Assembly: GCF_015062985.1 (NCBI RefSeq)
Contig: NZ_SUTI01000004.1
Span: 71,273-135,272 of the forward strand
DNA length: 64,000 nucleotides
Source: Methanobrevibacter sp.
GTDB lineage: Archaea; Methanobacteriota; Methanobacteria; Methanobacteriales; Methanobacteriaceae
Reading direction: 5' to 3'
The translations under genes were made by a program, and so were the position numbers. Positions 9,792 to 20,800 of the stretch are shown in pieces. The notes beneath the pieces were generated by a model that saw nothing but the letters and a program-made list of their open reading frames with translations, made no database searches and was not told the origin of the DNA. Every line of letters begins with the position of its first letter. The first letter of the stretch is position 1.

Positions 9792-12700
9792 TTATTTTAC
9801 TACTTTAAGTGTTGTTGCAACTGTGTATTCTTTGTATTTAGCGTCACCACTGTATACAACATTCAATGGATAATCACCGGCAGGTAATTTTGAAATAGCA
9901 ATTAAGGCACTGCCATCTACAACATTTGTTGTGTAATTGTTTCCATTTACTTCAACTGAAACACTACCGGTTGCATCATCAGATAAAGTTACACTAACAA
10001 TAGAATAATCTCCATCTACATAGTATTTAGCGGTAACTTTCATTTTTACGTTGTATTTGTTGACGTTGAATTTTACAGTTGTGGATTGGTTTTTATACTT
10101 GTCGTCACCACTGTATTTCACATCCAATGCATATTGACCAGCAGGTAAGTCAGGAATTACAATTGTTGCAACACCATCAACGACAGTAGCAGTGTAATCC
10201 ACGCCATCGACTGTGATGATTACATCACCTGTTACGTCGCTTGCTAAAGCAACATTGACTGTTACGTCGTCACCAACTTTAACAGTTCTTGCAGTTGCTT
10301 TCATGGTTGTTGATTGTTTGTTAACATTAAATGTTACGGTAGTGGTTCTTGCTTTGTATTTGTCATCTCCACTGTAGACCACATCAAATGCATATTGTCC
10401 ATATGGTAAACCTGGAATAACAATAGCAGCAGCACCATTTTCAACTTCAGCAGTGTATTCAGTACCATTAATGTCTATTGCAACAGTTCCAGTTGCATCA
10501 CTTGCTAAAGCAACGTTGACAGTTACGTCGTCACCAACTTTAACAGTTCTTGCGGTTGCTTTTATGCTTGTGGTTTGTTTGTTTACATTGAATGTTACTG
10601 TAGTATTTGCAGCATTGTATTTGCCATCACCAGCGTAGTCTACAGGCAATGCATATTGACCTACACCTAAATCAGGGATGATAATTGTTGCAGCACCAAC
10701 TTCAGCAGCACCAGTGTAACTTGTACCATTGATAGTAATTGATACTTCACCGGTTGCATCGCTAGGTAATACAACGTTTACAGTTACGTTGTTTCCTAAT
10801 TTAACTGTACGGGCAGTTGCCTTAATGGTAGCATTAATTTTATTGACGTTGTATTTTACAGTTGTGGTTTGCGGTCTGTATTTGTCGTCTCCACTGTATG
10901 ATACAGTAAATGCTTGTTTTCCAGCTTCTGATATTACTGGAAGTTCGACAGTTGCTGCACCGTCAACTACATCAGCAGTGTAGTCTATGCCGTCAACAGT
11001 AATAGTAACAGTTCCGGTTGCATCGCTAGGTAAAACAACATTTGCGATTGCGTTTTCATCCACTTGCACATCATCTGCGGTTGCTTTCATTGTTGGGTAA
11101 TATTTGTTAACATTGAAAGTGATTGGAGCAGTGTTGTTTTCGTATTTGCCATCACCGGAGTAGATTACATCGAAGTTGTATGTTCCTGCAGGTAACAATG
11201 GAGCATAAATAATTGCTTTACCGTCAACGAGTTCAGCAGAATACTCTGTACCGTTAACAATTATGGAAACAGTACCAGTAGCATCGCTTTCGGATAAGAT
11301 TACTTCAACAGTAGCGTTTTGATCAACTCTACCAGGGTGACCTTTAGCTTTAGTGAATTCAACAGCATATTTGTCAACAGCAAATGAAACACTTGCAGTT
11401 GTATCATTGTAATTGCCATCACCAGCGTATATTACATCAACAGCATATTCACCAGCACTTAAACCAGGAATAACAATAGTTGCAGCTCCATCTTCAATAG
11501 CACCAGTGTAATCAGTGCCATCAACAGTGATTGAAACAGTGCCAGTGACATCATCCTTATCGAATGTTACATTGACTATGACATCATCACCAACTTTAAC
11601 AGAATCTGCAGCAGCTTCCATAGTTGCATTTGCTTTAAATACAGTGAATGAAGCATTAGCATCACTATCTAAGCTGTAAGCACTATCAGGTGTGAAAGTA
11701 GCAGTCACATCATAATCATTAGCAGCTAAACCAGGAATGATTGCACTGCCTTGACCTTCAGAAGTAATATTTACTGTGTAATCTGTACCGTCAATAGATA
11801 CAACGATTGTACCAGTTGCTTTTGGATTGAATTCAACATTGACAACAGCATCTTCACCATAAACAACATCTTCAACACTGATTACTAAATCAGAGGTAAC
11901 TGGATAGTTGTTTTCTACAACATTGTCTGCATTTGTGAATTTAACAGCAGCATCACCTTTTAACTCACTAGCAATTAATAAGTTGTCGGTTACGTTGTTT
12001 CCGGTTTTTGAACCTAAATCAACAGCATAATTACCAGTAGTGGTAATGTTGTTTTCTTTAATTACGTTATTGTTTGCACTTACAGTTACAGTACCGGTTA
12101 CATTATTGCCAACGAAAGTAGTTCCAACTTTATTAATGGTAACAGCACCAGTAATAGTGTTGTTTTCAATAACAGCATTAGCACCACCAGTTGTTAAACC
12201 ATTACCAACAGTGTTATCATAAGCAGTGGCACCAGCAGCAACAGTCATTTTACCGCCAACAGTATTGTCATAAGCAACAGAATTAGCACCAGTAGACAAA
12301 GCACCACTTACATTGTTACCATAAACAATGGAATTAGCAAGTGCGGTTAAACCGCTACCATCAGTCATAGTGTTTCCAACATAAGTGTTGTTAGCAGGGT
12401 TTTGACCACCGAATGAAGTACTGATTGAAGATCTGTACAAAGTATTATTAGCAATCAAGTTATTTGCACCTTCTACCATAAGACCAACAGAAATACCTGA
12501 ACCTTCTTTACCATAAATCTTGTTGTTAATAACTTTGTTGTAGGTATTTAAAGGTACGCCAGTAGGTGCGCCAGGAACATTGAAGGTGTTTAAGTAAACC
12601 AGGTTTCCAACGTTTCCTTCAGCTTTAACAGTACAGTTGTCGATAGTACAGTTAGTAGCCCAGGACATTGTGAATGTGGTTGATCCACCGTTGTTTCTGG

Positions 12701-15700
12701 TGTATAAGTAACTGTTTTTAAGAACAACATTGGTTGAGTTTTGCCTGATACTTGTAGCTCCAACACCAGAACCTACTCTTTGGTCTTCAACAACAACACT
12801 GATGTTGTCTAATACAACATTATGAGTGTTTGCAATCCATACTTGAGTGTTGTGGAAGTAAATGCCAGTTACATTGGATCCTGAACCACCATTGGTTACA
12901 GCAAAACTGTTACCCGGACTTTCACCAAGCAAACTGCCAGCAGTAGTGTTCAAGTCAACATAAGCATCTTTAGTAGTACTTACAATGTTTACAGGTTTGT
13001 TGACGTTCATTTGTACAATGATATTTGTATCAGGATTGATGATGCTTCCTTGGAAGTCTAAAGTAGCGCCTTCTGGGACATAATCAAATAATCTACCATC
13101 ATCTTCTTGATTGAAGTAGTATAAGTAAGTATCTTGAGTTACAACACCATCAGCAACAAATAACACACCAGTAGCCTCACTGGTTGCAAATTCAGGACCT
13201 TCATAAGTAGCAGTTATGATATTTTCACCATCAACTAAATCTTCAGCAACAACTTCAAATGTAGCAACACCATCAACTAAATCAACAGTGTAAGATTTAC
13301 CATTCACTTCAATAGTAACAGTACCTGTAGCATTAGGGACAGTTACACTGACAGTAGCATTGGAACCAGTCCAAACTGGGTCTGCAGCTACAGTAATGTT
13401 AGCTAAAGATTTAGCAGGAAGGTTATCTTCAACAACATTTCCACTGCCTGATCCGATATATACTGAATCATCACCGCATAAATCAGTAGAGACAAGATAA
13501 TTGTTGGTTATTATTGCATCATTTGCTGATTTGAGTGAAACAGCATAATGACCTTCAGTATAAATAGTATTATTTTTTATTTCAAACTCGGAATTTACAC
13601 CTGATTGAGCATAGCTGATACCGAAGATATAGTTGTTTTCATCATAATCTCCAATGTTATAAGTGTAGATTTCATTATCTTCAATTAAGACACTTCCTGT
13701 TTGGACTTCAATACCTGAAACAAGACCAGTATCATGGGCAGCAGTTGCTAAACCAGTTACATTGATGAAGTTACCAGTAATTACGGCATCACAAGGAGAA
13801 CCCATGTTAGATGGGAAGTAAATCGCAAGGTTAGGACCATTGGAAACAGTGGTAATATTGTTGTCAACTACTCCAAAGTCAGATGAAATAGCAATAATGG
13901 CATATGCTGAACCTGCTTCATCTTTTCCACCTGTAGTGGATAAGTTGAAGTTATTGTTTGAAATGGTTAACTCTTCATCATTAATAAGTTCAACAGCATA
14001 CAAGTAAACATCTTTACCTGCAGGAGTGAATGTATCAATCATTGAAATGTTGTTTCCATCGATTAAACCACTGGAACTTGCAACATACAATGCCTGGAAA
14101 GTAGGAGTGGTTCTGTAAAGCCAGTTTGTGGTTACATCCAAGTTGTTGTTGGTGAATTTAAAGTCTTCAGCACCATTAATCCTTACTCCATTAACAGCGC
14201 TTAATCCCATCACATAATATTCATTCTCATATACATCCGCCAAGAAAGCAGGAATAACAGCAGTAATAGTATTACCGTCGATTACAAGACCTTCGATAGG
14301 ATCTTCATCATCAAATATACTGACGCCAGAGTTAGCACAGATTGCAGTAGTTACCTCATCCACAGCATATTCATCAACAGTGCTTTCAAAGTTAATAGTG
14401 TTATTCAATATTTGAACATTATTAGCTCCAGAATAAACATTAATAGCACTAGCCGCTTCATCAACAACATAAGTAATATTCATATTAGAAATTACAACAT
14501 TTTCAGCAGCAATATCAATTAAATTACCAAGATTGCTGTTAGCAACTAAAGTCATATTGTTTAAAGTCACATCAGAACCTGCAATGATAAAAGCAATATC
14601 ATTTAATACAGCACTATCCCCAGTAATTGTTAAAGCTCTGTCAATTGTAATATAGGATACCAAATCAACAAAATCGCCTTGGAAAATCAACTCATCAAAT
14701 TCGACAGAATCTAATAAGTTACCGAATTCATCAAAGAAATCATAGAAATTATCTTGAGTAACAATATTTGTTAAACTAGGTGGGAAGTTTTCTCCAATCT
14801 GTACATCTTCACAATCGCCAGGATCAATTGAATCACTTCCATTTAATTCATGAGCATATAATGTGTTTCCATTAGCAATCAAATAATCTGCATCAATTAT
14901 GGAAATTGTGTATTTTCCTTCGGTATAAACTGTATTGTTTTCAATATCAAATGAACGGTCACCATACATCCATTGTGCATAGCTTATGCCGTACATGTAA
15001 TTATCATCATCATAATCATTTACATTATATGTGTAAATGGTATTGTTGTATATTTTTGCATTACCATTTTGGATTTCAATACCTGATACCAATGCCCAAT
15101 TACCTGATTTGGAAGCCCAGCCAGTTACATTAATGAAATTATCTTCAATAAGCAATTCTGAAGTCTCGCCAAACATACTTGCAACGTAAACACCTAAGTT
15201 AGGTCCATTGGATATACTTGTAATGTTATTTCCTTTAATGATAACATCAGATTCCACACCTTGGAATGCATAAGCGGTTCCAGCAGCATCTTTTCCACCT
15301 TTAGTGGACATGACAAAGGTATTATATGAAAATGTAACATTATAATCATTGCCAAAGTCTATTCCATACAGATAGTTATCCATTCCTGCAGGAGTCATTT
15401 CATCAATCATGTAAATTGTATTGTGATCTAATAAACAGTTGTGACAACCGATGATATATATGGATTGAATTGTAGGGAACTCCGCAGAATAGTTATTTGT
15501 TGTGGAATTAATGTAGTTGTAAGTAAATATAAGATTATGACAATCTTTAAGCCTTACTGGGTTAACATTGTTTGAACCCATCAAGTAATAATCCTCGTCA
15601 TAATTTAGTACATAAACACATGGTAATTTTGTTGTAATTTCATTGTTGTTGACAACAACATTCTTAGTGTCAACAAGCTGAAGGGCAATTCCTTTCAACT

Positions 15701-17717
15701 CATCTGAAGTCACATGACTTTCAAAGGATATTACATTACCTAATATATTGACATCATTAACCTGATAAAAGTCAATTGCAACAGCTTCCTCGCCTTCAGG
15801 AGCTTCATAAAATATATTTAAATTAGTTAAATTAATATCATCAACAGCTTCAGCATAAATTAAGCTACCTAAAGCACTATTTGCAATGAATGCTAAATCA
15901 TTTAAAGCTACACCACTGGAAAGAATATTTATGGCCATATCATTTAATACAGCGCCATCGCCTGTGATGGTAATTGGTCTTTCAAGATTTATCATATCAA
16001 CAAGATTGCTGAAGTCGCCTTTAAATATCAATTCATCAAAGTTGACTGAATCCAATAGGAAACCCTCATCATCAAAAAAGCTGAAGAAGTTTTCAGGAGT
16101 TACAATATTATCGGAAGTATCGATACCAGTATTATCTTCAATAATTGTATTTCCACTTGCATCCTGAATGTATACTGAATCATCACCCACCAATAAAGAT
16201 GACGCCAATGAATTTCCGGTTATTGTGGTATCTTGTGCTTTAAGCAAATAGATTGTGTATTTACCTTCAGTTTCAATAGTGTTATTTTGAATATCATAGC
16301 AATGATTTTCATTTAACGCTTGTGCATAGCTGATACCATAAAGGTTATCTCCTTCGTTATATGTTCCGGTTACTGATTTTGTTTTTATTGTATTGTTATA
16401 TACTCTTGCAACATTATCCTGCAATTCAATTCCTGAAACCAAACCCCAATTATCTAAAGTTGGAAGTCCGGTTATGTCAATATTATTGTTTTTAACGGTT
16501 ATTTCAGTGTCCCCATAATAGTTTTGGGAAAATATACCTAATGCAGGTCCTCCGCAGCGAGAGTATAAATCATTTCCATCAATCACAACATCTTCATAAG
16601 GTCCTGTGAGTTGGATTGGATAGGAAGTACCTGCATTTTCAGCACCACCATTGGTTTCTACACTGATTTTATTGCCTTGTACCAACATGGAGTTTGAATA
16701 GTACATGTCCAATACATTTAGGTAATTTGATTTACCTTCTTCAATGAGAAAATCAGTTTCGTTGAATGTATTGCCAATGATATTTAAACCTTCACAGCTT
16801 TCAATCATTACACAATCCAAGGTTGGATAGTCACCATTGCAGCCGATTACATTGGCAATGAAAGTATTGCCAACTATATCGATTTCACTGGAATCTTTTA
16901 TTCCGGTATTCAATACCAAGTCAGTATCAAGACCTGGGTCTCCTTTATTATAATCAACATCAAGTATAGGCAAGTTTGCCCTGATAACATTTCCTTCAAC
17001 GAGACCTTCCTGGGAATCAATTATTTTCATTGCATATTCATAATTTTCCTCAAGGCTTGATCCTGTGAAATTGACATCACAGTTTAAAAGTTGGAAATTC
17101 TTTGCCCCATCCATATAAATGGCATATGCATCATAGCTGTCGCCCGGTGCATAGTCAATTGTCAAACCGTCAAGAACGGCATTTTCACCACTTACATAAA
17201 TAAGAGCACCATCATTTAAATCGAATTCAACATCATTAGCTATTAAAGTTAAGTTTTTTAGAGTGACATCAGCACCAGAAATGGTAATGCCCATATCGTT
17301 TAAGACAGCACCATCACCAGTGACAGAAACAGGTCTGTCAAAGACTAAATATTCAGTTAAATCAGAAAATTCACCGCGTAATATCAGTTCATCTGCAGTA
17401 ACATCAGTTAATAATTTACCCTCATCATCAAAATAGTTATAAAAGGAATCCTGAGTAACAACTGCATCATCATTACTTAAAACTTCCTGATTATAAGATT
17501 TAAGCTTAGTTACATTTTCACCGACAGCAACATCGTCCGTAGCGATACCACAATCAGTGGCTAATCCATCGTCAAGTGAAGAAGAAATCTTTAAATCCCC
17601 ACTATCTCCCGCAACTGCCAAATCATCGACAGCTGCATTATCCGCCGCACTTGCGGCACCTAAAGTTAAGATAGCCAGTAAGATTATACTAACTAACAAG
17701 ATTTTATTAAATTTCAA
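9792..17717 (-). CDS. Adhesin-like protein 3: four tandem beta-helix modules and eight Ig-like domains
   Basis: A 2641-residue secreted protein. The signal peptide (residues 1-24, MKFNKILLVS to GAASA) is followed by four tandem right-handed beta-helix modules beginning near residues 87, 536, 985 and 1524. Each opens with a VTQD/TPE-aromatic-FF motif and a DELIFQGDF-like strand and runs through NNT-rich rungs; an Ig-like domain (about 1434-1520) separates modules 3 and 4. From about residue 1939 eight Ig-like domains of 85-88 residues follow, with the recurring KATARTVKVGDDVTVNV and YSGDDKY signatures. The protein ends inside the last Ig strand with no membrane anchor or sorting motif. The start is TTG preceded by AAGGTG. 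Beta-helix heads on Ig stalks suggest glycan or surface binding at a distance; no catalytic motif is evident. The role is inferred from architecture only. Confidence 0.85.
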   Translation of the reverse strand: MKFNKILLVSIILLAILTLGAASAADNAAVDDLAVAGDSGDLKISSSLDDGLATDCGIATDDVAVGENVTKLKSYNQEVLSNDDAVVTQDSFYNYFDDEGKLLTDVTADELILRGEFSDLTEYLVFDRPVSVTGDGAVLNDMGITISGADVTLKNLTLIANDVEFDLNDGALIYVSGENAVLDGLTIDYAPGDSYDAYAIYMDGAKNFQLLNCDVNFTGSSLEENYEYAMKIIDSQEGLVEGNVIRANLPILDVDYNKGDPGLDTDLVLNTGIKDSSEIDIVGNTFIANVIGCNGDYPTLDCVMIESCEGLNIIGNTFNETDFLIEEGKSNYLNVLDMYYSNSMLVQGNKISVETNGGAENAGTSYPIQLTGPYEDVVIDGNDLYSRCGGPALGIFSQNYYGDTEITVKNNNIDITGLPTLDNWGLVSGIELQDNVARVYNNTIKTKSVTGTYNEGDNLYGISYAQALNENHCYDIQNNTIETEGKYTIYLLKAQDTTITGNSLASSLLVGDDSVYIQDASGNTIIEDNTGIDTSDNIVTPENFFSFFDDEGFLLDSVNFDELIFKGDFSNLVDMINLERPITITGDGAVLNDMAINILSSGVALNDLAFIANSALGSLIYAEAVDDINLTNLNIFYEAPEGEEAVAIDFYQVNDVNILGNVISFESHVTSDELKGIALQLVDTKNVVVNNNEITTKLPCVYVLNYDEDYYLMGSNNVNPVRLKDCHNLIFTYNYINSTTNNYSAEFPTIQSIYIIGCHNCLLDHNTIYMIDEMTPAGMDNYLYGIDFGNDYNVTFSYNTFVMSTKGGKDAAGTAYAFQGVESDVIIKGNNITSISNGPNLGVYVASMFGETSELLIEDNFINVTGWASKSGNWALVSGIEIQNGNAKIYNNTIYTYNVNDYDDDNYMYGISYAQWMYGDRSFDIENNTVYTEGKYTISIIDADYLIANGNTLYAHELNGSDSIDPGDCEDVQIGENFPPSLTNIVTQDNFYDFFDEFGNLLDSVEFDELIFQGDFVDLVSYITIDRALTITGDSAVLNDIAFIIAGSDVTLNNMTLVANSNLGNLIDIAAENVVISNMNITYVVDEAASAINVYSGANNVQILNNTINFESTVDEYAVDEVTTAICANSGVSIFDDEDPIEGLVIDGNTITAVIPAFLADVYENEYYVMGLSAVNGVRINGAEDFKFTNNNLDVTTNWLYRTTPTFQALYVASSSGLIDGNNISMIDTFTPAGKDVYLYAVELINDEELTISNNNFNLSTTGGKDEAGSAYAIIAISSDFGVVDNNITTVSNGPNLAIYFPSNMGSPCDAVITGNFINVTGLATAAHDTGLVSGIEVQTGSVLIEDNEIYTYNIGDYDENNYIFGISYAQSGVNSEFEIKNNTIYTEGHYAVSLKSANDAIITNNYLVSTDLCGDDSVYIGSGSGNVVEDNLPAKSLANITVAADPVWTGSNATVSVTVPNATGTVTIEVNGKSYTVDLVDGVATFEVVAEDLVDGENIITATYEGPEFATSEATGVLFVADGVVTQDTYLYYFNQEDDGRLFDYVPEGATLDFQGSIINPDTNIIVQMNVNKPVNIVSTTKDAYVDLNTTAGSLLGESPGNSFAVTNGGSGSNVTGIYFHNTQVWIANTHNVVLDNISVVVEDQRVGSGVGATSIRQNSTNVVLKNSYLYTRNNGGSTTFTMSWATNCTIDNCTVKAEGNVGNLVYLNTFNVPGAPTGVPLNTYNKVINNKIYGKEGSGISVGLMVEGANNLIANNTLYRSSISTSFGGQNPANNTYVGNTMTDGSGLTALANSIVYGNNVSGALSTGANSVAYDNTVGGKMTVAAGATAYDNTVGNGLTTGGANAVIENNTITGAVTINKVGTTFVGNNVTGTVTVSANNNVIKENNITTTGNYAVDLGSKTGNNVTDNLLIASELKGDAAVKFTNADNVVENNYPVTSDLVISVEDVVYGEDAVVNVEFNPKATGTIVVSIDGTDYTVNITSEGQGSAIIPGLAANDYDVTATFTPDSAYSLDSDANASFTVFKANATMEAAADSVKVGDDVIVNVTFDKDDVTGTVSITVDGTDYTGAIEDGAATIVIPGLSAGEYAVDVIYAGDGNYNDTTASVSFAVDKYAVEFTKAKGHPGRVDQNATVEVILSESDATGTVSIIVNGTEYSAELVDGKAIIYAPLLPAGTYNFDVIYSGDGKYENNTAPITFNVNKYYPTMKATADDVQVDENAIANVVLPSDATGTVTITVDGIDYTADVVDGAATVELPVISEAGKQAFTVSYSGDDKYRPQTTTVKYNVNKINATIKATARTVKLGNNVTVNVVLPSDATGEVSITINGTSYTGAAEVGAATIIIPDLGVGQYALPVDYAGDGKYNAANTTVTFNVNKQTTSIKATARTVKVGDDVTVNVALASDATGTVAIDINGTEYTAEVENGAAAIVIPGLPYGQYAFDVVYSGDDKYKARTTTVTFNVNKQSTTMKATARTVKVGDDVTVNVALASDVTGDVIITVDGVDYTATVVDGVATIVIPDLPAGQYALDVKYSGDDKYKNQSTTVKFNVNKYNVKMKVTAKYYVDGDYSIVSVTLSDDATGSVSVEVNGNNYTTNVVDGSALIAISKLPAGDYPLNVVYSGDAKYKEYTVATTLKVVK

Positions 17718-17771
17718 AAGTATACACCTTATAATTCAATTAGCATATTCAATAAAACATGAATAATATTC

Positions 17772-17789
17772 ATATATATAATATAAAGT
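17772..17789 (-). promoter_or_regulatory. Candidate promoter of adhesin 3
   Basis: The minus strand reads ACTTTATATTATATATATG about 60-70 bases upstream of the TTG start. The same ACTTTATA core occurs before the next adhesin gene, suggesting a shared promoter type. Expected transcription start is about 25 bases downstream. Confidence 0.45.
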
Positions 17790-17824
17790 GTTATTTATAA
17801 TTATTCAAAAAAAGTAGATAAATA

Positions 17825-17860
17825 AAAAAATTAAAAAAATATAGGGAAATAAATCCCTAT
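17825..17860 (-). terminator. Hairpin/T-run terminator of adhesin 4
   Basis: ATAGGGA and TCCCTAT form a perfect 7-bp stem with a 6-base loop (17841-17860), directly abutting the stop codon at 17861. On the minus strand it is followed by two seven-base T-runs. Confidence 0.7.
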
Positions 17861-20800
17861 CTAATTTACTTTAAAGCTAGTGGTAGCTGTTTCACTTGAA
17901 TATTTTACATTTCCTGCGTAAGTTACGGTAACGCCATAAGTTCCTTTAGCAAGACCTGGGATTTCAAGTGTTGCTTTCCCAGATACTATTTTTACAGTGT
18001 ATTTAACGCCATCCACTGTAATTCTCACATTTCCAGGAGCATCTTTGGCAATATTAACAGAAATCAAAGCATTTGATCCTTGATTAATGTTATTTGCTGT
18101 AACTGTTAAGCCAGGTGAATACTTATTGACAGTGAATGTTGCTGTAGCTGTTGAAGGAGCATATTTGATATTGCCCGCATAGGTTACAGTAACATTGTGA
18201 ACGCCTGCCTTTAAATTAGGAATGCTGATGCTGGCTTTTCCTGAAACTATTTTTACCTTGTATGTTGTTCCGTCAACAATGAATCTGACATTTCCAGGAA
18301 CATCTTTTGGAAGGTTTACTGAAATTGTAGCGTTTTCACCATAGTAAATATCTGAAACAATTGGAGTTAAATCCAATGGGATTTTACTTACAGTGAAGCT
18401 TGTGGAAACTGATGCAGCTTTATACTTGACATTACCCGCATAACTAGCAGTAACCTCATAAGTACCTTCACTTAAATCAGGAACAGAAAGAACAGCACTA
18501 CCAGAAACAACTTTAACACGATAAATAGAACCTCCAATCACAAACTTAATATTACCAGGAACATCACCCGGAACACTAACAGAAACAGTGGCATTATCAC
18601 CATAGTTGACGTTAGGAGCAGTAATATTCATATGCAAGTCATACTTGGACACGCTAAAGCTTGTGGAAACTGATGCAGCTTTATACTTGACATTACCCGC
18701 ATAACTAGCAGTAACCTCATAAGTACCCTCCTTCAAATCAGGAACAGAAAGAACAGCACTACCAGAAACAACTTTAACACGATAAATAGTACCACCAATC
18801 ACAAACTTAATATTACCAGGAACATCACCCGGAACACTAACAGAAACGGTAGCATTCTCATCATAATGAATATCCAGAGCAGTAATATTCATATACAGGT
18901 CATACTTGGACACGCTAAAGTTTGTGGAAACTGATGCTGCATTATACTTTACATTACCCGCGTAACTAGCAGTAACCTCATAAGTACCCTCCTTCAAATC
19001 AGGAACAGAAAGAACAGCACTACCAGAAACAACTTTAACACGATAAATAGTACCACCAATCACAAACTTAATATTACCAGGAACATCACCCGGAACACTA
19101 ACAGAAACGGTAGCATTCTCATCATAATGAATATCCGGAGCGGTGATACCCATATTCAAATCATGTTTTGATACTGTGAAACTGACAGATGTTGAAACTG
19201 CATTATATTTGACATTACCCGCATAGCTTACAGCAACATCATAATTGCCTGATTTCAAATCAGGAATGCTAAGAATAGCGTTACCATTAGTGATTTTAGA
19301 TTTATAGGTCTCCCCATCAACGACAAATTTGATATTGCCCGGAACATCACTAGGAACACTAACAGAGACAGTAGCATCCTCACCATACATAATATCATTA
19401 GCGGAAGCCTGAATATTTAAAGTATGTTTTGTGACTTTAAATGTAGTGGAAACTGATTCTGAAAGATATTTGGAATCCCCACCATATGTTGCGGTTACAG
19501 TATGTGTACCAGATTTTAAACCAGGAACACTGAGAGTGGCTCTACCTGAACTAATTTTAACAGAGTATGGAGTTTCATCAACAGTTATGGTAACGTTGCC
19601 TAATGCATCATTAGCAATATTGACAATAATATTTGCTGTTTGTTCATATTTGATATTGCCTGCTGAAACTGCAATATTTGAAGAAGCCTTAGTCACACTA
19701 AACTGACTGGATGTGCTTTTAGGATTATATTTTCCATCCCCTGAATAGCTGACTTCAACGCTTTTATCACCATAGCTGAAACTGGCGATAGTGACTGTTG
19801 CCTTACCGTTTACAACGTCAACTGTTCCAGTTCTGCCGTCAGAGGTAACGGTAACAGTACCTGTTGCATCAGGGTTTAAATTTACAATAAAGTCAACAGA
19901 ATCTCCAACATGAACATCATCATTGAAAGTTAATGTCAAATCAGGATTTACCTTATTTACAGCAAAAATCTTATTATATTCTCTGGATAGATATTTATCA
20001 TCACCTGAATAAGTGAATGTAGCAGTTTTCCTTCCTGCAGTTAAATCTGAAACGGTTATTTGAGCATTTCCATTGACAACATTTGCACTGAAAGTTTCGT
20101 TGTCAATTGCTAATGTAATATTTCCGGAAGCATCAGAAGGTCCGGTAATGACAAATACGGCATCATCACCTACATTAATGTTGCTGAGAGGAATTGTAAA
20201 TGACGGATTAATTTTATTAACATTAAAGTTAACAGTTTTGGAGTCCGCCATGTAATTTTCGTCATTGGAATAGCTGACAATTGCAGTTTTAGATCCGTAT
20301 GTTAAGCCTGCAACGGAAACTGTTGCCCCACCATTGGCTACATTGGCACTATACAAACCATCATCAACACTGACTGTAATCACACCGGAAGCATCTGAAG
20401 GCAAACCGGAAATAGTGAATACTGCAGTATCACCTACTTTAATATTTGTCGCAGTAGTTACAGTAAATGATGTAGTGTTTTTATCCACTGATATTGTGCC
20501 AATTTTACTTTCGCTAAGGTATGTAGAATCTCCGTTATAAGTCACATTATAGCTATAGTCTCCCCTGGTCAAACCTGCAATATTTATGGTTGCCTTACCA
20601 TTATTGATAGTTGCAGAACCTCTTTTGGTTCCTACACTTACGCTAACGGTACCTGTTGCGCCTGAAACTACAGCTACATTGAATACAGCTTTCTGACCAT
20701 ATTTAATGTTTTTAGTTGTTACATTCATGTATGGACTAATCTTATCAACACTGAACTGGCTGGACGCACTTGATGGAGAGAACCTCATATCTCCTGAATA

